From NCBI RefSeq assembly GCF_000297025.1, contig NZ_CAKD01000023.1, positions 1-64,000 of the forward strand: a DNA stretch of 64,000 nt. Reading direction: 5' to 3'. How positions within the stretch are numbered: position 1 is the stretch's first letter; every line of letters begins with the position of its first letter. The notes beneath the pieces were generated by a model, which saw only the letters and a list, made by a program, of their open reading frames with translations, searched no databases and was not told where the DNA came from. The DNA comes from Lactobacillus pasteurii DSM 23907 = CRBIP 24.76 (GTDB taxonomy: Bacteria; Bacillota; Bacilli; Lactobacillales; Lactobacillaceae). Below are positions 1 through 8,772 of this stretch, one piece after another. Made by a program: the position numbers and the translations under genes.

Positions 1-1
1 T

Positions 2-490
2 GCTCTAAAAGAAGAATTCGAGCAGTTTAAGGAACAAGCTTCAAAACCTCAAATGGTTTGGGTTTCTGGTACTTATTTAGGCAAAAATGAGGATTGCTAT
101 GGTCCAATCAATGCACCTCATATGATGAATACAAATGAATATCCTTTTGTATTAACCGGTCCTGATCCAGATATGAAGCATCCAAAGTATGATTATGCAG
201 CTAACAAATGGATTGACCGTGGTGAAGCATACTATGAAGCACAGGTTAAGGAATTATCCAATGATTTAAAAGGATATACTCAAACTGTTTCAAATTTACA
301 ACAATCACAGAACGTAGCTATTAATCAATCAGCTCAATTGGCTAAAATGCTTGAAAGTTCAAAGCAATCACAAGAAGCTACGCAAAAGGCTTTACAACAA
401 TTGACAGTAATGGTTTCTAAGATTGTACAAACGGCACCAAGTTCAAATCCAACTTTTGAAAGTACAAGCAATGAAGAGAAACAACAATAG
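2..490 (+). CDS. Prophage tail-associated protein, 5' end cut by window edge
   Basis: The frame is open to the left edge (it reads ALKEEFEQFKEQ before the first internal ATG at 53), so this is the C-terminal part of a longer protein. The last 80 residues are rich in Gln, Ser and Ala and look like a coiled coil (VSNLQQSQN, SKQSQEATQKALQQL). It lies 12 bp before an XkdX gene, the usual place of tail-fibre or baseplate proteins in siphophages of lactic acid bacteria. A structural role at the phage tail tip is inferred from position only. I do not recognise the family. Confidence 0.6.
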   Translation, partial: ALKEEFEQFKEQASKPQMVWVSGTYLGKNEDCYGPINAPHMMNTNEYPFVLTGPDPDMKHPKYDYAANKWIDRGEAYYEAQVKELSNDLKGYTQTVSNLQQSQNVAINQSAQLAKMLESSKQSQEATQKALQQLTVMVSKIVQTAPSSNPTFESTSNEEKQQ

Positions 491-502
491 GAGGTATTTA
501 GA

Positions 503-664
503 ATGACTTTTGATTTCAATGCAATGTGGTTTGACAACTATAAGGTTTGGTACGACTGTGGATGGTACACAAAGGAACAACTAAGATCGTTTGTACCAAA
601 TCTTTTCTTAAGCCCAGAAGGCTATGAAAAAATTACGGGTGATAGCTATGAAACACAGAATTAA
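503..664 (+). CDS. XkdX family phage protein (53 aa)
   Basis: A short gene with ribosome site AGGAGGT at 489-495, 7 bases before its ATG. The product has Trp/Tyr-rich text (MWFDNYKVWYDCGWYTKEQL) followed by a segment ending YEKITGDSY, which matches the layout of XkdX proteins (a WYxxGxxTKEQL core, then an EItGxxY ending). XkdX proteins are about 45-60 residues, sit between tail-fibre and holin genes in many Firmicute prophages, and have no well-defined function. It overlaps the next gene by 17 bases. Confidence 0.75.
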   Translation: MTFDFNAMWFDNYKVWYDCGWYTKEQLRSFVPNLFLSPEGYEKITGDSYETQN

Positions 665-1031
665 TACAAGTTTTATCTTGATTGGCTTAACCTTAGTGGC
701 ATTATCACTTTCATTTTTATCTGATAGGAATTTCTTCTTTTATCCGCCTGAGTGGGCACCAACTTTCAATGATATTAGGATTGATATTATTGGGATTATA
801 ACCGGCATCTTATTGATGATAGCCGGCTTTTTTAATCTCAAAAATGACTTTGTTGTTGGGATATTGCTAGCAGTTGCAGCAGCATTTGTTAGTTTCATGA
901 TTGCGATTGAACTCATTCATATTTATTTCGTTGGTGTATTCCGGTTAAAGCCTAGCATTATCCTTGATATTTATTTTCTGGTAAATATCATGCTGGCTGC
1001 CTATTATAGACGATCACACAAAAAACGATAA
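648..1031 (+). CDS. Prophage small membrane protein
   Basis: 127 residues from ATG 648. An in-frame ATG at 624 lies inside the XkdX coding region and has no ribosome site. Four hydrophobic segments are visible (about residues 8-24, 46-64, 70-90, 98-117) and the C-terminus is basic (YYRRSHKKR). It lies between XkdX and the holin, so an accessory lysis or superinfection-exclusion role is possible. The family is not recognised. Confidence 0.55.
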   Translation: MKHRINTSFILIGLTLVALSLSFLSDRNFFFYPPEWAPTFNDIRIDIIGIITGILLMIAGFFNLKNDFVVGILLAVAAAFVSFMIAIELIHIYFVGVFRLKPSIILDIYFLVNIMLAAYYRRSHKKR

Positions 1032-1045
1032 CGGAGGTGTAGCAC

Positions 1046-1258
1046 TTGCATGACTTAATTAATTTAATCCAAGTACTAACTCCAATCATCACAGGATTGT
1101 TTACCTTGTTTTTGAGTTCTGTCAAGAACAAACAGGATAGAATAGACGAGGAAAATGACAGATTAAGTAAAAGAGTTCAAACGTTGACATCCCGGGTTGA
1201 ATACCTTGAAGCCGAAAACGATAGATTAAGAAGGGAACTGTTAAAAAATGACAATTAA
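1046..1258 (+). CDS. Prophage small coiled-coil protein (70 aa)
   Basis: It starts at TTG 1046 with a strong ribosome site (GGAGG at 1033-1037); the nearby ATG at 1050 is out of frame and closes at once. Residues 5-25 form one hydrophobic segment. Residues 28-67 form a charged heptad-like helix (DEENDRLSKRVQTL, YLEAENDRLRREL), giving a membrane-anchored coiled coil. The gene overlaps the holin gene by 11 bases. Small proteins of this plan are common just upstream of phage holins. The function is unknown. Confidence 0.6.
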   Translation: MHDLINLIQVLTPIITGLFTLFLSSVKNKQDRIDEENDRLSKRVQTLTSRVEYLEAENDRLRRELLKNDN

Positions 1259-1697
1259 AGACTATTTGTATCTATTTATTACTATTGCAAGTTGGGCACT
1301 AGCAGTAATTGCCGGCGTGTATGCTCATAACAAGCAAAAGATTAACCGTGCAACAAAGTTGGGACAGGTTTTAGACGCAATAGGCAAAGTTGCAACGTTT
1401 GCCGTTCATGAAGCTGAGTTTACTGGTATGGACAATGAAGCTAAGCGTGAGTATGCAAGTGAGATCATTTCACAGGCATTAAAAGTGGCCGGCTTGTCAG
1501 CAACGCCACAAGTCATTAATGGAGCGATTGAACAAGCAGTTAACGGAATGCACTTAGCAAATCAATCACTACCACAAACATCAGATGCAACCGCTGAAAC
1601 AGTACCAGAAAACGACATTTTGAAACCAAGTATTGATGCTGAGAGCGCAATTGTAGAGCCTTCAAAAGTTGAAAGTGGTGTAACTGATCATGAATAG
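1248..1697 (+). CDS. Phage holin, LL-H family
   Basis: A 149-residue protein with one N-terminal membrane segment (YLYLFITIASWALAVIAGVY), then a helical cytoplasmic part with AIGKVATFAVHEAEFTG and KREYASEIISQALK. This is the hallmark of LL-H type holins, first described in a Lactobacillus delbrueckii phage. Holins form the membrane lesion that lets the endolysin reach the wall. The C-terminal 45 residues are low-complexity and acidic. It overlaps the lysin gene by 8 bases, the normal holin-lysin cassette. Confidence 0.82.
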   Translation: MTIKDYLYLFITIASWALAVIAGVYAHNKQKINRATKLGQVLDAIGKVATFAVHEAEFTGMDNEAKREYASEIISQALKVAGLSATPQVINGAIEQAVNGMHLANQSLPQTSDATAETVPENDILKPSIDAESAIVEPSKVESGVTDHE

Positions 1698-2574
1698 ACA
1701 ATACGGCATTGACGTTGCTACTTATCAAACAGCGGATTTAACACGCTATTATAATTGCGGTTCTAAGTATGTATTTGTTAAAGCAACCGAAGGAACTGGA
1801 TACTTTAACCCAAAAGCAGTATCACAAGTTAGAAGCGCACATAAATTAAAGATGTTTGTTCATGCTTATCATTTTGCTACATTCGGCAATTCGGTCAGTC
1901 GGGCAAAAGCGGAAGCTAAGTACTTTGTATCACGTGCTAAGTATTTAAACATCAGCAAAAAACGTTACCTGGCCTTAGATTGGGAAACTGGTGATGGTAA
2001 CGTAGTTGTTAATTCACGTTCAAGTAACACAAGTGCAATCATTGCTTTTATGAACGAAGTTAAAAAAGCCGGGTACAAGCCTATGTTATACAGTGGCGCT
2101 AGTTTGCTTAGAAACAATATTGACGCTGCAAAAGTAGTTAAAAAGTTTGGTTCATGTTTGTGGGTGGCATCTTACATGACTATGAACCCAATAAACAAAC
2201 CTGATTTTAACTGGTTCCCGTCAATGAACGGAGTTGCGATATGGCAATTTTCTTCTAATTGGTGTGGGCTTAACGTTGATGGCAATATTAGCTTGATCAA
2301 CCTACATGGTGAAAAGGTTGCTGAAAGTCATCAAAAGGGACCGACAAAAAAGCCGGTTAAAAAGGTTAGTGTGGTCTATGCTCCAATTATCAATAATGAT
2401 CCTAATTGGAAAATAGCATTGCGAGATAAAGATGGTCATTTAACTGGTAAATATATTAGGACTGGTACGAGTTGGAAGGTCATTGATACGCTAACTATTA
2501 AAGGTGAAAAATACTACAAGTTGGGTACTGATCAGCAACTAGCACCGGCAAAATATTTTAAAGTCAAAAAATAA
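1690..2574 (+). CDS. Endolysin: GH25 muramidase with C-terminal SLAP-like wall-binding domain
   Basis: Residues 3-215 are a glycoside hydrolase family 25 domain (YGIDVATYQ near the N-terminus, the acidic LALDWETG motif, VAIWQFSS near the end). The enzyme cleaves N-acetylmuramyl beta-1,4 bonds in peptidoglycan. After a Lys/Pro-rich linker (KGPTKKPVKKVS), residues 225-294 resemble a bacterial surface-layer (SLAP) repeat: a basic Gly/Lys strand followed by TIKGEKYYKLG. SLAP domains bind the cell wall in acidophilus-group lactobacilli. There is no signal peptide, which fits holin-dependent release. A terminator follows directly. Confidence 0.88.
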   Translation: MNRQYGIDVATYQTADLTRYYNCGSKYVFVKATEGTGYFNPKAVSQVRSAHKLKMFVHAYHFATFGNSVSRAKAEAKYFVSRAKYLNISKKRYLALDWETGDGNVVVNSRSSNTSAIIAFMNEVKKAGYKPMLYSGASLLRNNIDAAKVVKKFGSCLWVASYMTMNPINKPDFNWFPSMNGVAIWQFSSNWCGLNVDGNISLINLHGEKVAESHQKGPTKKPVKKVSVVYAPIINNDPNWKIALRDKDGHLTGKYIRTGTSWKVIDTLTIKGEKYYKLGTDQQLAPAKYFKVKK

Positions 2575-2597
2575 GTAATCAAATCTTACATACTAAT

Positions 2598-2637
2598 AAC
2601 CCTACTCGGTCAATTGCGACTGAGTAGGGTTGTTTTT
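2598..2637 (+). terminator. Terminator of prophage lysis cassette
   Basis: A 14-bp stem with one G-U pair (AACCCTACTCGGTC against GACTGAGTAGGGTT), a 6-base loop and a T-run, 24 bases after the lysin stop. Confidence 0.85.
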
Positions 2638-2709
2638 ATGCAAACTTTTGTAAAAGTTCATATTAACGATAAAAGTACAAAATTAGAAGACAAAAAGAAG
2701 ACAATTTTT

Positions 2710-2759
2710 TAGAAATTGCTAGAAAATCATAGAATTTGTTAGAATTTATAGGAAAATAG
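2710..2759. repeat. 10-bp tandem TAGAA-type repeat at prophage end
   Basis: Five consecutive 10-bp units: TAGAAATTGC, TAGAAAATCA, TAGAATTTGT, TAGAATTTAT, AGGAAAATAG. The TAGAA core recurs near helical period, as protein-binding iterons or integrase arm sites do. The last unit is degenerate. Confidence 0.6.
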
Positions 2760-2833
2760 AAAGGCGTTGGAATAGGCTTTACAGCGGTAATTCAACAATT
2801 TTTTCAAAAAATTTAAAAATAAAAAAATCAAAA

Positions 2834-2865
2834 CTCCATTTTTTGCGTATATAAATATGGAGGGA
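2834..2865 (+). promoter_or_regulatory. dprA leader: possible competence-type box and ribosome-site hairpin
   Basis: TTTTTTGCGTATA at 2839-2851 resembles the com-box (consensus TACGAATA after a T-rich stretch) at 6 of 8 positions. CTCCAT (2834-2839) can pair with ATGGAG (2857-2862), which contains the dprA ribosome site. Both readings are tentative. Confidence 0.3.
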
Positions 2866-2872
2866 TTTTTTT

Positions 2873-3709
2873 ATGAACAAAACAGATTTTATGCTTCGGT
2901 TGAAACTTCAACCGGGTATTGGTTATGTAAAAATGTTACAGATTGCCTGTAAGATTGATGTAGATGAGATTGATTTAGTTCAATTAAATGCTTTGGACCT
3001 GCCATATGAGCTAAGACAGGCATGCATCAAGGCATTTTTGGATGAAACAGCAGAGCTTTTGATCGACAAGATAAAAAAGCAATGTCAGGTAATTAGTTTC
3101 TTTGATCAAGAATATCCTAGCAAGCTACGACAAATATATCGACCGCCGTTAATCTTATTTGCTAGAGGGGATATTAGTCTGCTAAAAAAGGAGATAGTTA
3201 CGATTGTAGGGTCAAGAATGGCAACTAATTATAGCCAAACTGTACTTACAAAATTAGTCCCTAATCTTGTAAAGGATCAAATAGTGGTTGCTAGTGGTTT
3301 AGCTAAAGGCGTCGATGCGATAGCACACCGAGCAACTTTAGATTCAGGCGGAAAGACTATTGCAGTTGTAGGTAATGGCCTCAATTATTATTATCCGAGT
3401 CAGAATGAATCTTTGCAAAAGAAAATAATTCAGCAAGGATTGGTTATAAGTGAATATTTGCCAGACACCAGACCTAAGCCATTTAGATTTCCAGAAAGAA
3501 ATAGGATTTTGGCCGGATTAAGTAAAGCTGTGGTCATAACAGAAGCTAAAGTTAAGTCTGGTTCTCTTATTACAGCAAATTTAGCTCTGCAAGAAAATAG
3601 AGACGTTTACGCCTTACCAGGACCGATAACTAGTCCGCTATCTGAGGGGCCAAATAGGTTAATTGAGGCAGGCGCAATTCCAGTCACGGATTTTGTCTTA
3701 GAGAAATAA
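2873..3709 (+). CDS. dprA: DNA processing protein DprA
   Basis: 278 residues. The Rossmann-like DprA fold is clear from about residue 75 on: VGSRMATNYS, ASGLAKGVDAIAHRA, GNGLNYYYPSQN, then FPERNRILAGLS and KSGSLITANLALQ. DprA loads RecA onto incoming single-stranded DNA during natural transformation. The protein is of the shorter Lactobacillus type with no C-terminal winged-helix domain. Ribosome site GGAGGG is 7 bases before ATG. In related genomes the gene usually follows rnhB; here a prophage lies upstream. topA follows after 78 bp. Confidence 0.93.
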   Translation: MNKTDFMLRLKLQPGIGYVKMLQIACKIDVDEIDLVQLNALDLPYELRQACIKAFLDETAELLIDKIKKQCQVISFFDQEYPSKLRQIYRPPLILFARGDISLLKKEIVTIVGSRMATNYSQTVLTKLVPNLVKDQIVVASGLAKGVDAIAHRATLDSGGKTIAVVGNGLNYYYPSQNESLQKKIIQQGLVISEYLPDTRPKPFRFPERNRILAGLSKAVVITEAKVKSGSLITANLALQENRDVYALPGPITSPLSEGPNRLIEAGAIPVTDFVLEK

Positions 3710-3711
3710 AT

Positions 3712-3741
3712 TTGACAATTCACCTAATAATATCTTATGCT
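3712..3741 (+). promoter_or_regulatory. Candidate topA promoter
   Basis: TTGACA at 3712-3717, 18-bp spacer, TATGCT at 3736-3741. The -35 is perfect and the -10 matches 4 of 6. Confidence 0.5.
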
Positions 3742-3787
3742 CAGTTTATCAATTGTATAAATCAAAAAAGATCAAAGGAGGCATTCA

Positions 3788-5920
3788 ATGCCTACTAAAA
3801 CAACAAAAACACGAAAAAGCAAAACTAGAGCAAAAGCAAGAAAAAATTTAGTAATCGTTGAGTCACCAGCCAAAGCAAAGACAATCGAGAAATATCTCGG
3901 TAGAAATTATCATGTAATTGCTTCAAAAGGCCATGTTAGAGATTTACCAAAATCTCAAATGGGAATCGATTTTGAAAACGATTATCAACCAAAGTACATT
4001 TCTATTCGTGGTAAAGGTGATACGATCAAGGAATTAAAGAATGAAGCTAAGAAAGCCAAAGAAGTTTACCTAGCATCCGACCCCGATCGTGAAGGTGAAG
4101 CTATCGCTTGGCATATTGCCCATATTCTAAAGCTTGATGAAAATGCTAAAAATAGAGTAACCTTTAACGAAGTTACAAAAGATGCAGTTAAAGAGAGCTT
4201 CAAGCATCCCCGCAGCATAAATATGGACACAGTCGATGCCCAACAAGCTAGACGTGTACTAGATAGAATAGTAGGATATTCTTTATCTCCAATTCTTTGG
4301 AATAAGGTCAAAAAGGGACTTAGTGCCGGACGAGTACAATCTGTTGCGCTTAAGTTGGTAATTGACCGTGAACAGGAGATCAAAAAATTCCAACCTAAAG
4401 AATATTGGACAATCGATGCAGAATTTACATTAGATTCTAAAACCTTTAAATCAAGCTTCTATGGTGTTGATGGCAAGAAGAAAGAATTGAACAATATTGA
4501 AGAAGTTCAAGCTGTTTTAGCCAAAATTGACAAGAAGGCAGAATTTAAAGTAGAAAAAGTTGTTGCTAGTGAACGTAGACGCCAACCGGTTGCTCCTTTC
4601 ACCACTTCAACAATGCAACAAGAAGCTAATAAGCGTCTAGGTTATCGTACTAGAAGAACAATGAGCATTGCTCAACAGCTCTATGAAGGAATTAGTCTTG
4701 GCAAAGAAGGAACTGTAGGTTTAATTACGTATATGAGAACTGACTCAAAGCGTACATCTCCAGTTGCTCAACAAGAAGCATCTAAGTTTTTGACGGAAAC
4801 ATATGGTGCAGAATATGCTGCTAAGAGTCAAAGACATTTCAAGAATCAAGAAGACGCTCAAGATGCTCACGAAGCTCACGAAGCTATCAGACCAACTAGC
4901 GTTTACCGTACGCCAGATTCTTTGAAAGATGTCTTAACGACTGAACAATACCGTTTATACAGGTTGATTTGGTCTCGCTTTGTAGCAAGTGAAATGACGC
5001 CAGCTGTGTATGACACTATTCGTGCTGATATTGTTCAAAATGGCGTATTATTTAGAACCATTGGTTCAAAGATGAAATTCGCTGGTTTTACTAAGGTTTA
5101 TAATAATAAGGAAGAAAAGAATTCAAGCTTGCCAAGTTTGCAAGAAAATGACCTAGTAAAATTGACTAAATCCGATAACAAGCAACACTTTACTTTGCCA
5201 CCAGCTCGCTATACAGAAGCTAGTTTGGTTAGAGCATTGGAAGAAAATGGTGTTGGACGTCCATCTACTTATGCTCCAACTATTGATACTATTCAGCGTC
5301 GTTATTACGTTAAGCTTGAAGGCCGTTCTATCGTTCCAACTGAGCTAGGCGAAATAGTCGATCAACTTATTGAAGAGTTTTTCCCTGATATTGTTAACAT
5401 CGACTTTACGGCTCAATTAGAATCTGATCTTGATAGTGTTGAAGAAGGCAAGAAGAACTGGATCAAGGTTGTTGATGAGTATTACCAACCATTGAAGAAG
5501 GAACTCGATACTGCCAGCAGTAAAATCGAAAAGATTCAAATCAAGGATGAGCCAGCAGGTTTTGATTGTGATATCTGTGGCGCACCAATGGTTATTAAGC
5601 TTGGTCGCTATGGTAAGTTTTATGCTTGTTCTCGCTTCCCAGATTGTCGCAACACTAAGCCAATCACTAAGAAGATCGGCGTAGTTTGTCCTAAATGTCA
5701 AAAGGGCGAAGTTGTTGAGAAAAAATCGAAAAAGAACAGAAAATTCTACGGCTGTTCTCGTTATCCTGAATGTGATTTTGTTTCTTGGGATCAACCAGTT
5801 GGACGTAATTGTCCAAATTGCGATCATTATTTGGTTCAAAAGAAGAGCAAGAAGGCTTTAGTAGTTTTATGTCCAAATGGCGACTATCGCGAAGAAGCAA
5901 AAGAAGACGCTGACGAATAA
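3788..5920 (+). CDS. topA: DNA topoisomerase I (type IA)
   Basis: 710 residues. A basic N-terminal tail (about 20 residues, [15 protein letters not shown]) precedes the Toprim domain ([17 protein letters not shown]; acidic [12 protein letters not shown]). The catalytic tyrosine is Tyr315 in [10 protein letters not shown]. Three zinc-ribbon-like C-terminal modules follow: CDICGAP...CSRFPDC, CPKCQKG...CSRYPEC, and a third with CPNCDHY but only one later Cys, so it probably binds no metal. The enzyme relaxes negative supercoils behind RNA polymerase. Strong ribosome site AAAGGAGG. Confidence 0.97.
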   Translation: MPTKTTKTRKSKTRAKARKNLVIVESPAKAKTIEKYLGRNYHVIASKGHVRDLPKSQMGIDFENDYQPKYISIRGKGDTIKELKNEAKKAKEVYLASDPDREGEAIAWHIAHILKLDENAKNRVTFNEVTKDAVKESFKHPRSINMDTVDAQQARRVLDRIVGYSLSPILWNKVKKGLSAGRVQSVALKLVIDREQEIKKFQPKEYWTIDAEFTLDSKTFKSSFYGVDGKKKELNNIEEVQAVLAKIDKKAEFKVEKVVASERRRQPVAPFTTSTMQQEANKRLGYRTRRTMSIAQQLYEGISLGKEGTVGLITYMRTDSKRTSPVAQQEASKFLTETYGAEYAAKSQRHFKNQEDAQDAHEAHEAIRPTSVYRTPDSLKDVLTTEQYRLYRLIWSRFVASEMTPAVYDTIRADIVQNGVLFRTIGSKMKFAGFTKVYNNKEEKNSSLPSLQENDLVKLTKSDNKQHFTLPPARYTEASLVRALEENGVGRPSTYAPTIDTIQRRYYVKLEGRSIVPTELGEIVDQLIEEFFPDIVNIDFTAQLESDLDSVEEGKKNWIKVVDEYYQPLKKELDTASSKIEKIQIKDEPAGFDCDICGAPMVIKLGRYGKFYACSRFPDCRNTKPITKKIGVVCPKCQKGEVVEKKSKKNRKFYGCSRYPECDFVSWDQPVGRNCPNCDHYLVQKKSKKALVVLCPNGDYREEAKEDADE

Positions 5921-5931
5921 AATAGGGTATA

Positions 5932-5967
5932 ATATCATCAAATGGTTTTTCATTTGATGATATATTT
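5932..5967 (+). terminator. Hairpin after topA
   Basis: A perfect 13-bp stem (ATATCATCAAATG with CATTTGATGATAT) and 6-base T-rich loop, followed by TTTCTTT. It also lies in the trmFO leader; a TATAAT at 5928-5933 touches its left arm, so promoter and hairpin would be mutually exclusive. Confidence 0.6.
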
Positions 5968-5999
5968 CTTTCAAAATAATAATTTAAAGGATGAAGATA

Positions 6000-7316
6000 A
6001 TGACACAAAAAGTCACTGTTATAGGCGGTGGCCTAGCAGGTAGCGAAGCTACTTGGCAATTGGCCAAAAGGGGCATCGAAGTAGACCTCTATGAAATGCG
6101 TCCTGAAAAAATGACGCCAGCTCACGAAACTAAGGAATTGGCTGAACTTGTTTGTACAAATTCAATGAGATCCAATCAATTGTCTAATGCGGTAGGTCTT
6201 TTAAAAGAAGAAATGCGACAGATGGATTCTCTAATTATGGAAGCTGCAGATAAGACACAGGTTCCAGCCGGAGGAGCATTAGCCGTTGACCGGGATAGTT
6301 TTAGTCAATATGTTACTGATAGAATAAGAAGTTTGGATAATGTTACTATTCATACAGAGGAAATTAAGAATATTCCTACTGATGGAATAGTAGTTATTGC
6401 AACGGGTCCTTTAACTAGTGACGATTTGGCAAAGAATATCCAACAATTTTCTGGTAGCGATAGCTTGCACTTCTTTGATGCGGCAGCTCCAATCGTTGCG
6501 GCTGATTCAATCAATATGGACATTGTTTACAAGAAGTCTAGATATGATCGCGGAGAAGCTGCTTACTTGAATTGCCCAATGAACAAGGAGCAATATGAAA
6601 CTTTCATCAATGAACTTATAAAAGCAGAAACAGCAGAATTACATGGATTTGAAAATAGTGAAGTCTTTGAGGGATGCATGCCAATTGAAGTTATGGCATC
6701 TAGAGGGTACAAGACCATGCTATTTGGACCTTTAAAGCCTGTTGGTCTTGAAGATCCACACACTGGTGAAACCCCATATGCAGTTGTTCAATTGCGTCAA
6801 GACAATGCTGCTGCTTCAATGTACAACATTGTTGGTTTCCAAACTCACCTAAAATATGGTGAACAAAAACGCGTATTTTCTTTAATTCCTGGTTTAGAGA
6901 ATGCTAGATTTGTTCGTTATGGTAAGATGCACAGAAATACTTATATTGCATCCCCAGAGATTTTGTCAGCTAGCTATGAAAGCAAGAAACAAAAGGGATT
7001 GTTCTTTGCAGGACAAATGACCGGTGTAGAAGGCTATGTTGAAAGTGCTGGATCAGGTTTAGTAGCAGGAATCAATGCTGCTAGAGAAGCAATGGAACAA
7101 GAGCCTGTAGCTTTCCCAGTTGAGACAGCTTTAGGATCAATGGCTAACTATGTTACTACTACCGATGCCAAGCATTTCCAACCAATGAATGCTAGTTTCG
7201 CATTGATTCCAGGACTAGAAGGCAAAAAAATCCGCAATAAGCGCGAAAGACATGAAAAAATTAGTGAACGTGGTTTAGAAAGCTTGGCACAGTTTAAGAC
7301 AACAGTTCTTGATTAA
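6000..7316 (+). CDS. trmFO: Methylenetetrahydrofolate-tRNA-(uracil-5-)-methyltransferase TrmFO
   Basis: It makes 5-methyluridine at tRNA position 54 using methylenetetrahydrofolate and FADH2. The FAD motif [11 protein letters not shown] is at the N-terminus. Cys52 in [11 protein letters not shown] and the Cys in [13 protein letters not shown] match the two cysteines important in the Bacillus enzyme. I chose ATG 6000 (438 aa) because the AAAGG at 5986-5990 abuts the in-frame ATG at 5991 but is properly spaced for 6000. It heads the trmFO-xerC-hslV-hslU cluster known in Firmicutes (gid-codV-clpQY). Confidence 0.95.
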   Translation: MTQKVTVIGGGLAGSEATWQLAKRGIEVDLYEMRPEKMTPAHETKELAELVCTNSMRSNQLSNAVGLLKEEMRQMDSLIMEAADKTQVPAGGALAVDRDSFSQYVTDRIRSLDNVTIHTEEIKNIPTDGIVVIATGPLTSDDLAKNIQQFSGSDSLHFFDAAAPIVAADSINMDIVYKKSRYDRGEAAYLNCPMNKEQYETFINELIKAETAELHGFENSEVFEGCMPIEVMASRGYKTMLFGPLKPVGLEDPHTGETPYAVVQLRQDNAAASMYNIVGFQTHLKYGEQKRVFSLIPGLENARFVRYGKMHRNTYIASPEILSASYESKKQKGLFFAGQMTGVEGYVESAGSGLVAGINAAREAMEQEPVAFPVETALGSMANYVTTTDAKHFQPMNASFALIPGLEGKKIRNKRERHEKISERGLESLAQFKTTVLD

Positions 7317-7317
7317 A

Positions 7318-8235
7318 ATGCAAAAAGATGAATTACAACTATTTATTGACTATTTGAAAAGTGAAAGGAATTATAGCGACAAAACTATTAGTGCTTATCA
7401 AACGGACTTGCTAAAGGCAAAGTCATTTTGGCAGGAAAACGGTGGTTTTGATGGCTGGACTACTATTCAATCTAGGGATATTGAAGTATACCTTCAATAC
7501 ATAGCTGATAATGATAATCTCAGTCGAAGTTCGCAAACTCGCAAAATGTCCGCATTGAGGTCCTTTTATCGATTTTTGACTAGACGTCATATCGTCAAAG
7601 TTGATCCAACACAGACAATTGCTTTAAAAAAGGGTGAACGGCGCTTACCAGAATTCTTTTACAGTCAAGAAATTGCCAAAGTTATTGATAGTCTTTCAGG
7701 ATCTGATCCATTAAGCCAGCGAAATTTAGCTTTGTTTGAATTGCTGTATGCAACAGGGATGCGTTTAAATGAGGTAGCAAATTTAAAAGTCAAACAAATT
7801 GATTTAGATACGACCACAATTTTAGTCCACGGAAAAGGAAACAAGGATCGAATCGTGGTCTTTGATTCCAATACTAAACGTGATCTAGAAAATTACCTAA
7901 ACGATGGACGCAAGAAGTTATTAGTCTTGGCTAATGATCCAACCGAGTACGTATTTCTTAATCGATTTGGACGAAAAATTTCAAATCGAGGAATAGAATC
8001 TACTATGCAAAGAGTCTTTAATAAGGCTGGCATTGCCGGGAAGGTCCATCCCCATGAACTGAGACATTCTTTTGCGACAGCGATGATACATAATGGAGCA
8101 GATCTTAGAACAGTTCAAGAATTGCTAGGACATAGCAACTTATCGACCACGCAAATCTATACCCATGTGACAATGGCTCATTTGCAAGATGAGTACGATA
8201 AATTTTTCAATCAAAAAAGAAAGGAAAATAAATAA
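7318..8235 (+). CDS. xerC: Tyrosine recombinase XerC
   Basis: About 305 residues. N-terminal SAM-like core-binding domain, then a catalytic domain with Arg in ATGMRLNEVANL, HPHELRHSFAT, ELLGHSNLSTTQIYTH (second His and catalytic Tyr). It resolves chromosome dimers with a partner recombinase in most bacteria. The ATG is one base after the trmFO stop; a TTG at 7309 is also in frame, and neither has a clear ribosome site, so coupling to trmFO is likely. Its role beside the XerS-like enzyme at 22 kb is unclear. Confidence 0.93.
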   Translation: MQKDELQLFIDYLKSERNYSDKTISAYQTDLLKAKSFWQENGGFDGWTTIQSRDIEVYLQYIADNDNLSRSSQTRKMSALRSFYRFLTRRHIVKVDPTQTIALKKGERRLPEFFYSQEIAKVIDSLSGSDPLSQRNLALFELLYATGMRLNEVANLKVKQIDLDTTTILVHGKGNKDRIVVFDSNTKRDLENYLNDGRKKLLVLANDPTEYVFLNRFGRKISNRGIESTMQRVFNKAGIAGKVHPHELRHSFATAMIHNGADLRTVQELLGHSNLSTTQIYTHVTMAHLQDEYDKFFNQKRKENK

Positions 8236-8236
8236 A

Positions 8237-8761
8237 ATGACAACGATTTGTTCAGTTAAATATAATGGCAAAACGGCAATTGCTGGCGATGGTCAAGTTA
8301 CCTTAGGCGAAAAAGTAATTGCTAAGGCAACTGCTAAAAAGATTCGGAGAATCTACCATGATCGAGTAGTTATTGGATTTGCCGGTGGTGTTGCTGATGC
8401 GGTAAGTTTGCAAGAAATGTTAGAAGGCAAACTTGAAAGCTTCGGAGGCGACTTGAGAAGAGCAGCAGTTGAAATGGCTCAATCCTGGAGAAAGGATCCA
8501 ACCCTTCAAAAGCTAAATGCGATGGTGATTGCTTTTAATGATCAAGATCTATTGCTAATTTCTGGTAATGGCGAAGTCCTAGAACCAGATGAAAATGTTG
8601 TAGCAATTGGTTCTGGTGGTAATTTTGCTCAAGCTGCAGCAATTGCTATGACTAGACACTCAGAAGGAATGGATGCCACTGAAATTGCTAAAGAAGCTGT
8701 AAAAATCGCTGCTGGAATTGATGTATTTACTGATGATCATATCACCACAGATGAACTATAA
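8237..8761 (+). CDS. hslV: ATP-dependent protease subunit HslV (ClpQ)
   Basis: Proteasome-beta-like peptidase of the HslUV protease. The reading frame extends upstream, but the family starts at M-TTICSVKYNG, so ATG 8237 is the start (174 aa). After Met removal Thr1 is the nucleophile. GDGQVTLGEK and IGSGGNFAQAAA are family motifs. Ribosome site AGAAAGGAAA lies inside the xerC end. hslU follows after 11 bp. Confidence 0.96.
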   Translation: MTTICSVKYNGKTAIAGDGQVTLGEKVIAKATAKKIRRIYHDRVVIGFAGGVADAVSLQEMLEGKLESFGGDLRRAAVEMAQSWRKDPTLQKLNAMVIAFNDQDLLLISGNGEVLEPDENVVAIGSGGNFAQAAAIAMTRHSEGMDATEIAKEAVKIAAGIDVFTDDHITTDEL

Positions 8762-8772
8762 GGGAAGAAAAA

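Larger units (their letters stand above)
2638..2872. other. Prophage/chromosome junction, probable attachment-site region
   Basis: A gene-free AT-rich stretch between the phage lysis cassette and chromosomal dprA. In siphoprophages the lysin is normally the last lytic gene before the attachment site, so the att core should lie here. It cannot be named without the other end of the prophage. The stretch contains a 10-bp tandem motif (2710-2759) and the dprA leader. Confidence 0.5.

Noticed and set aside
5417-6008. Two frames opposite the topA 3' end and the trmFO start
   Set aside because: Antisense to the zinc-ribbon coding region; no start signals.
7309-7317. TTG 7309 as the xerC start
   Set aside because: No ribosome site and an 8-base overlap; ATG 7318 directly after the trmFO stop is more natural, though not proven.
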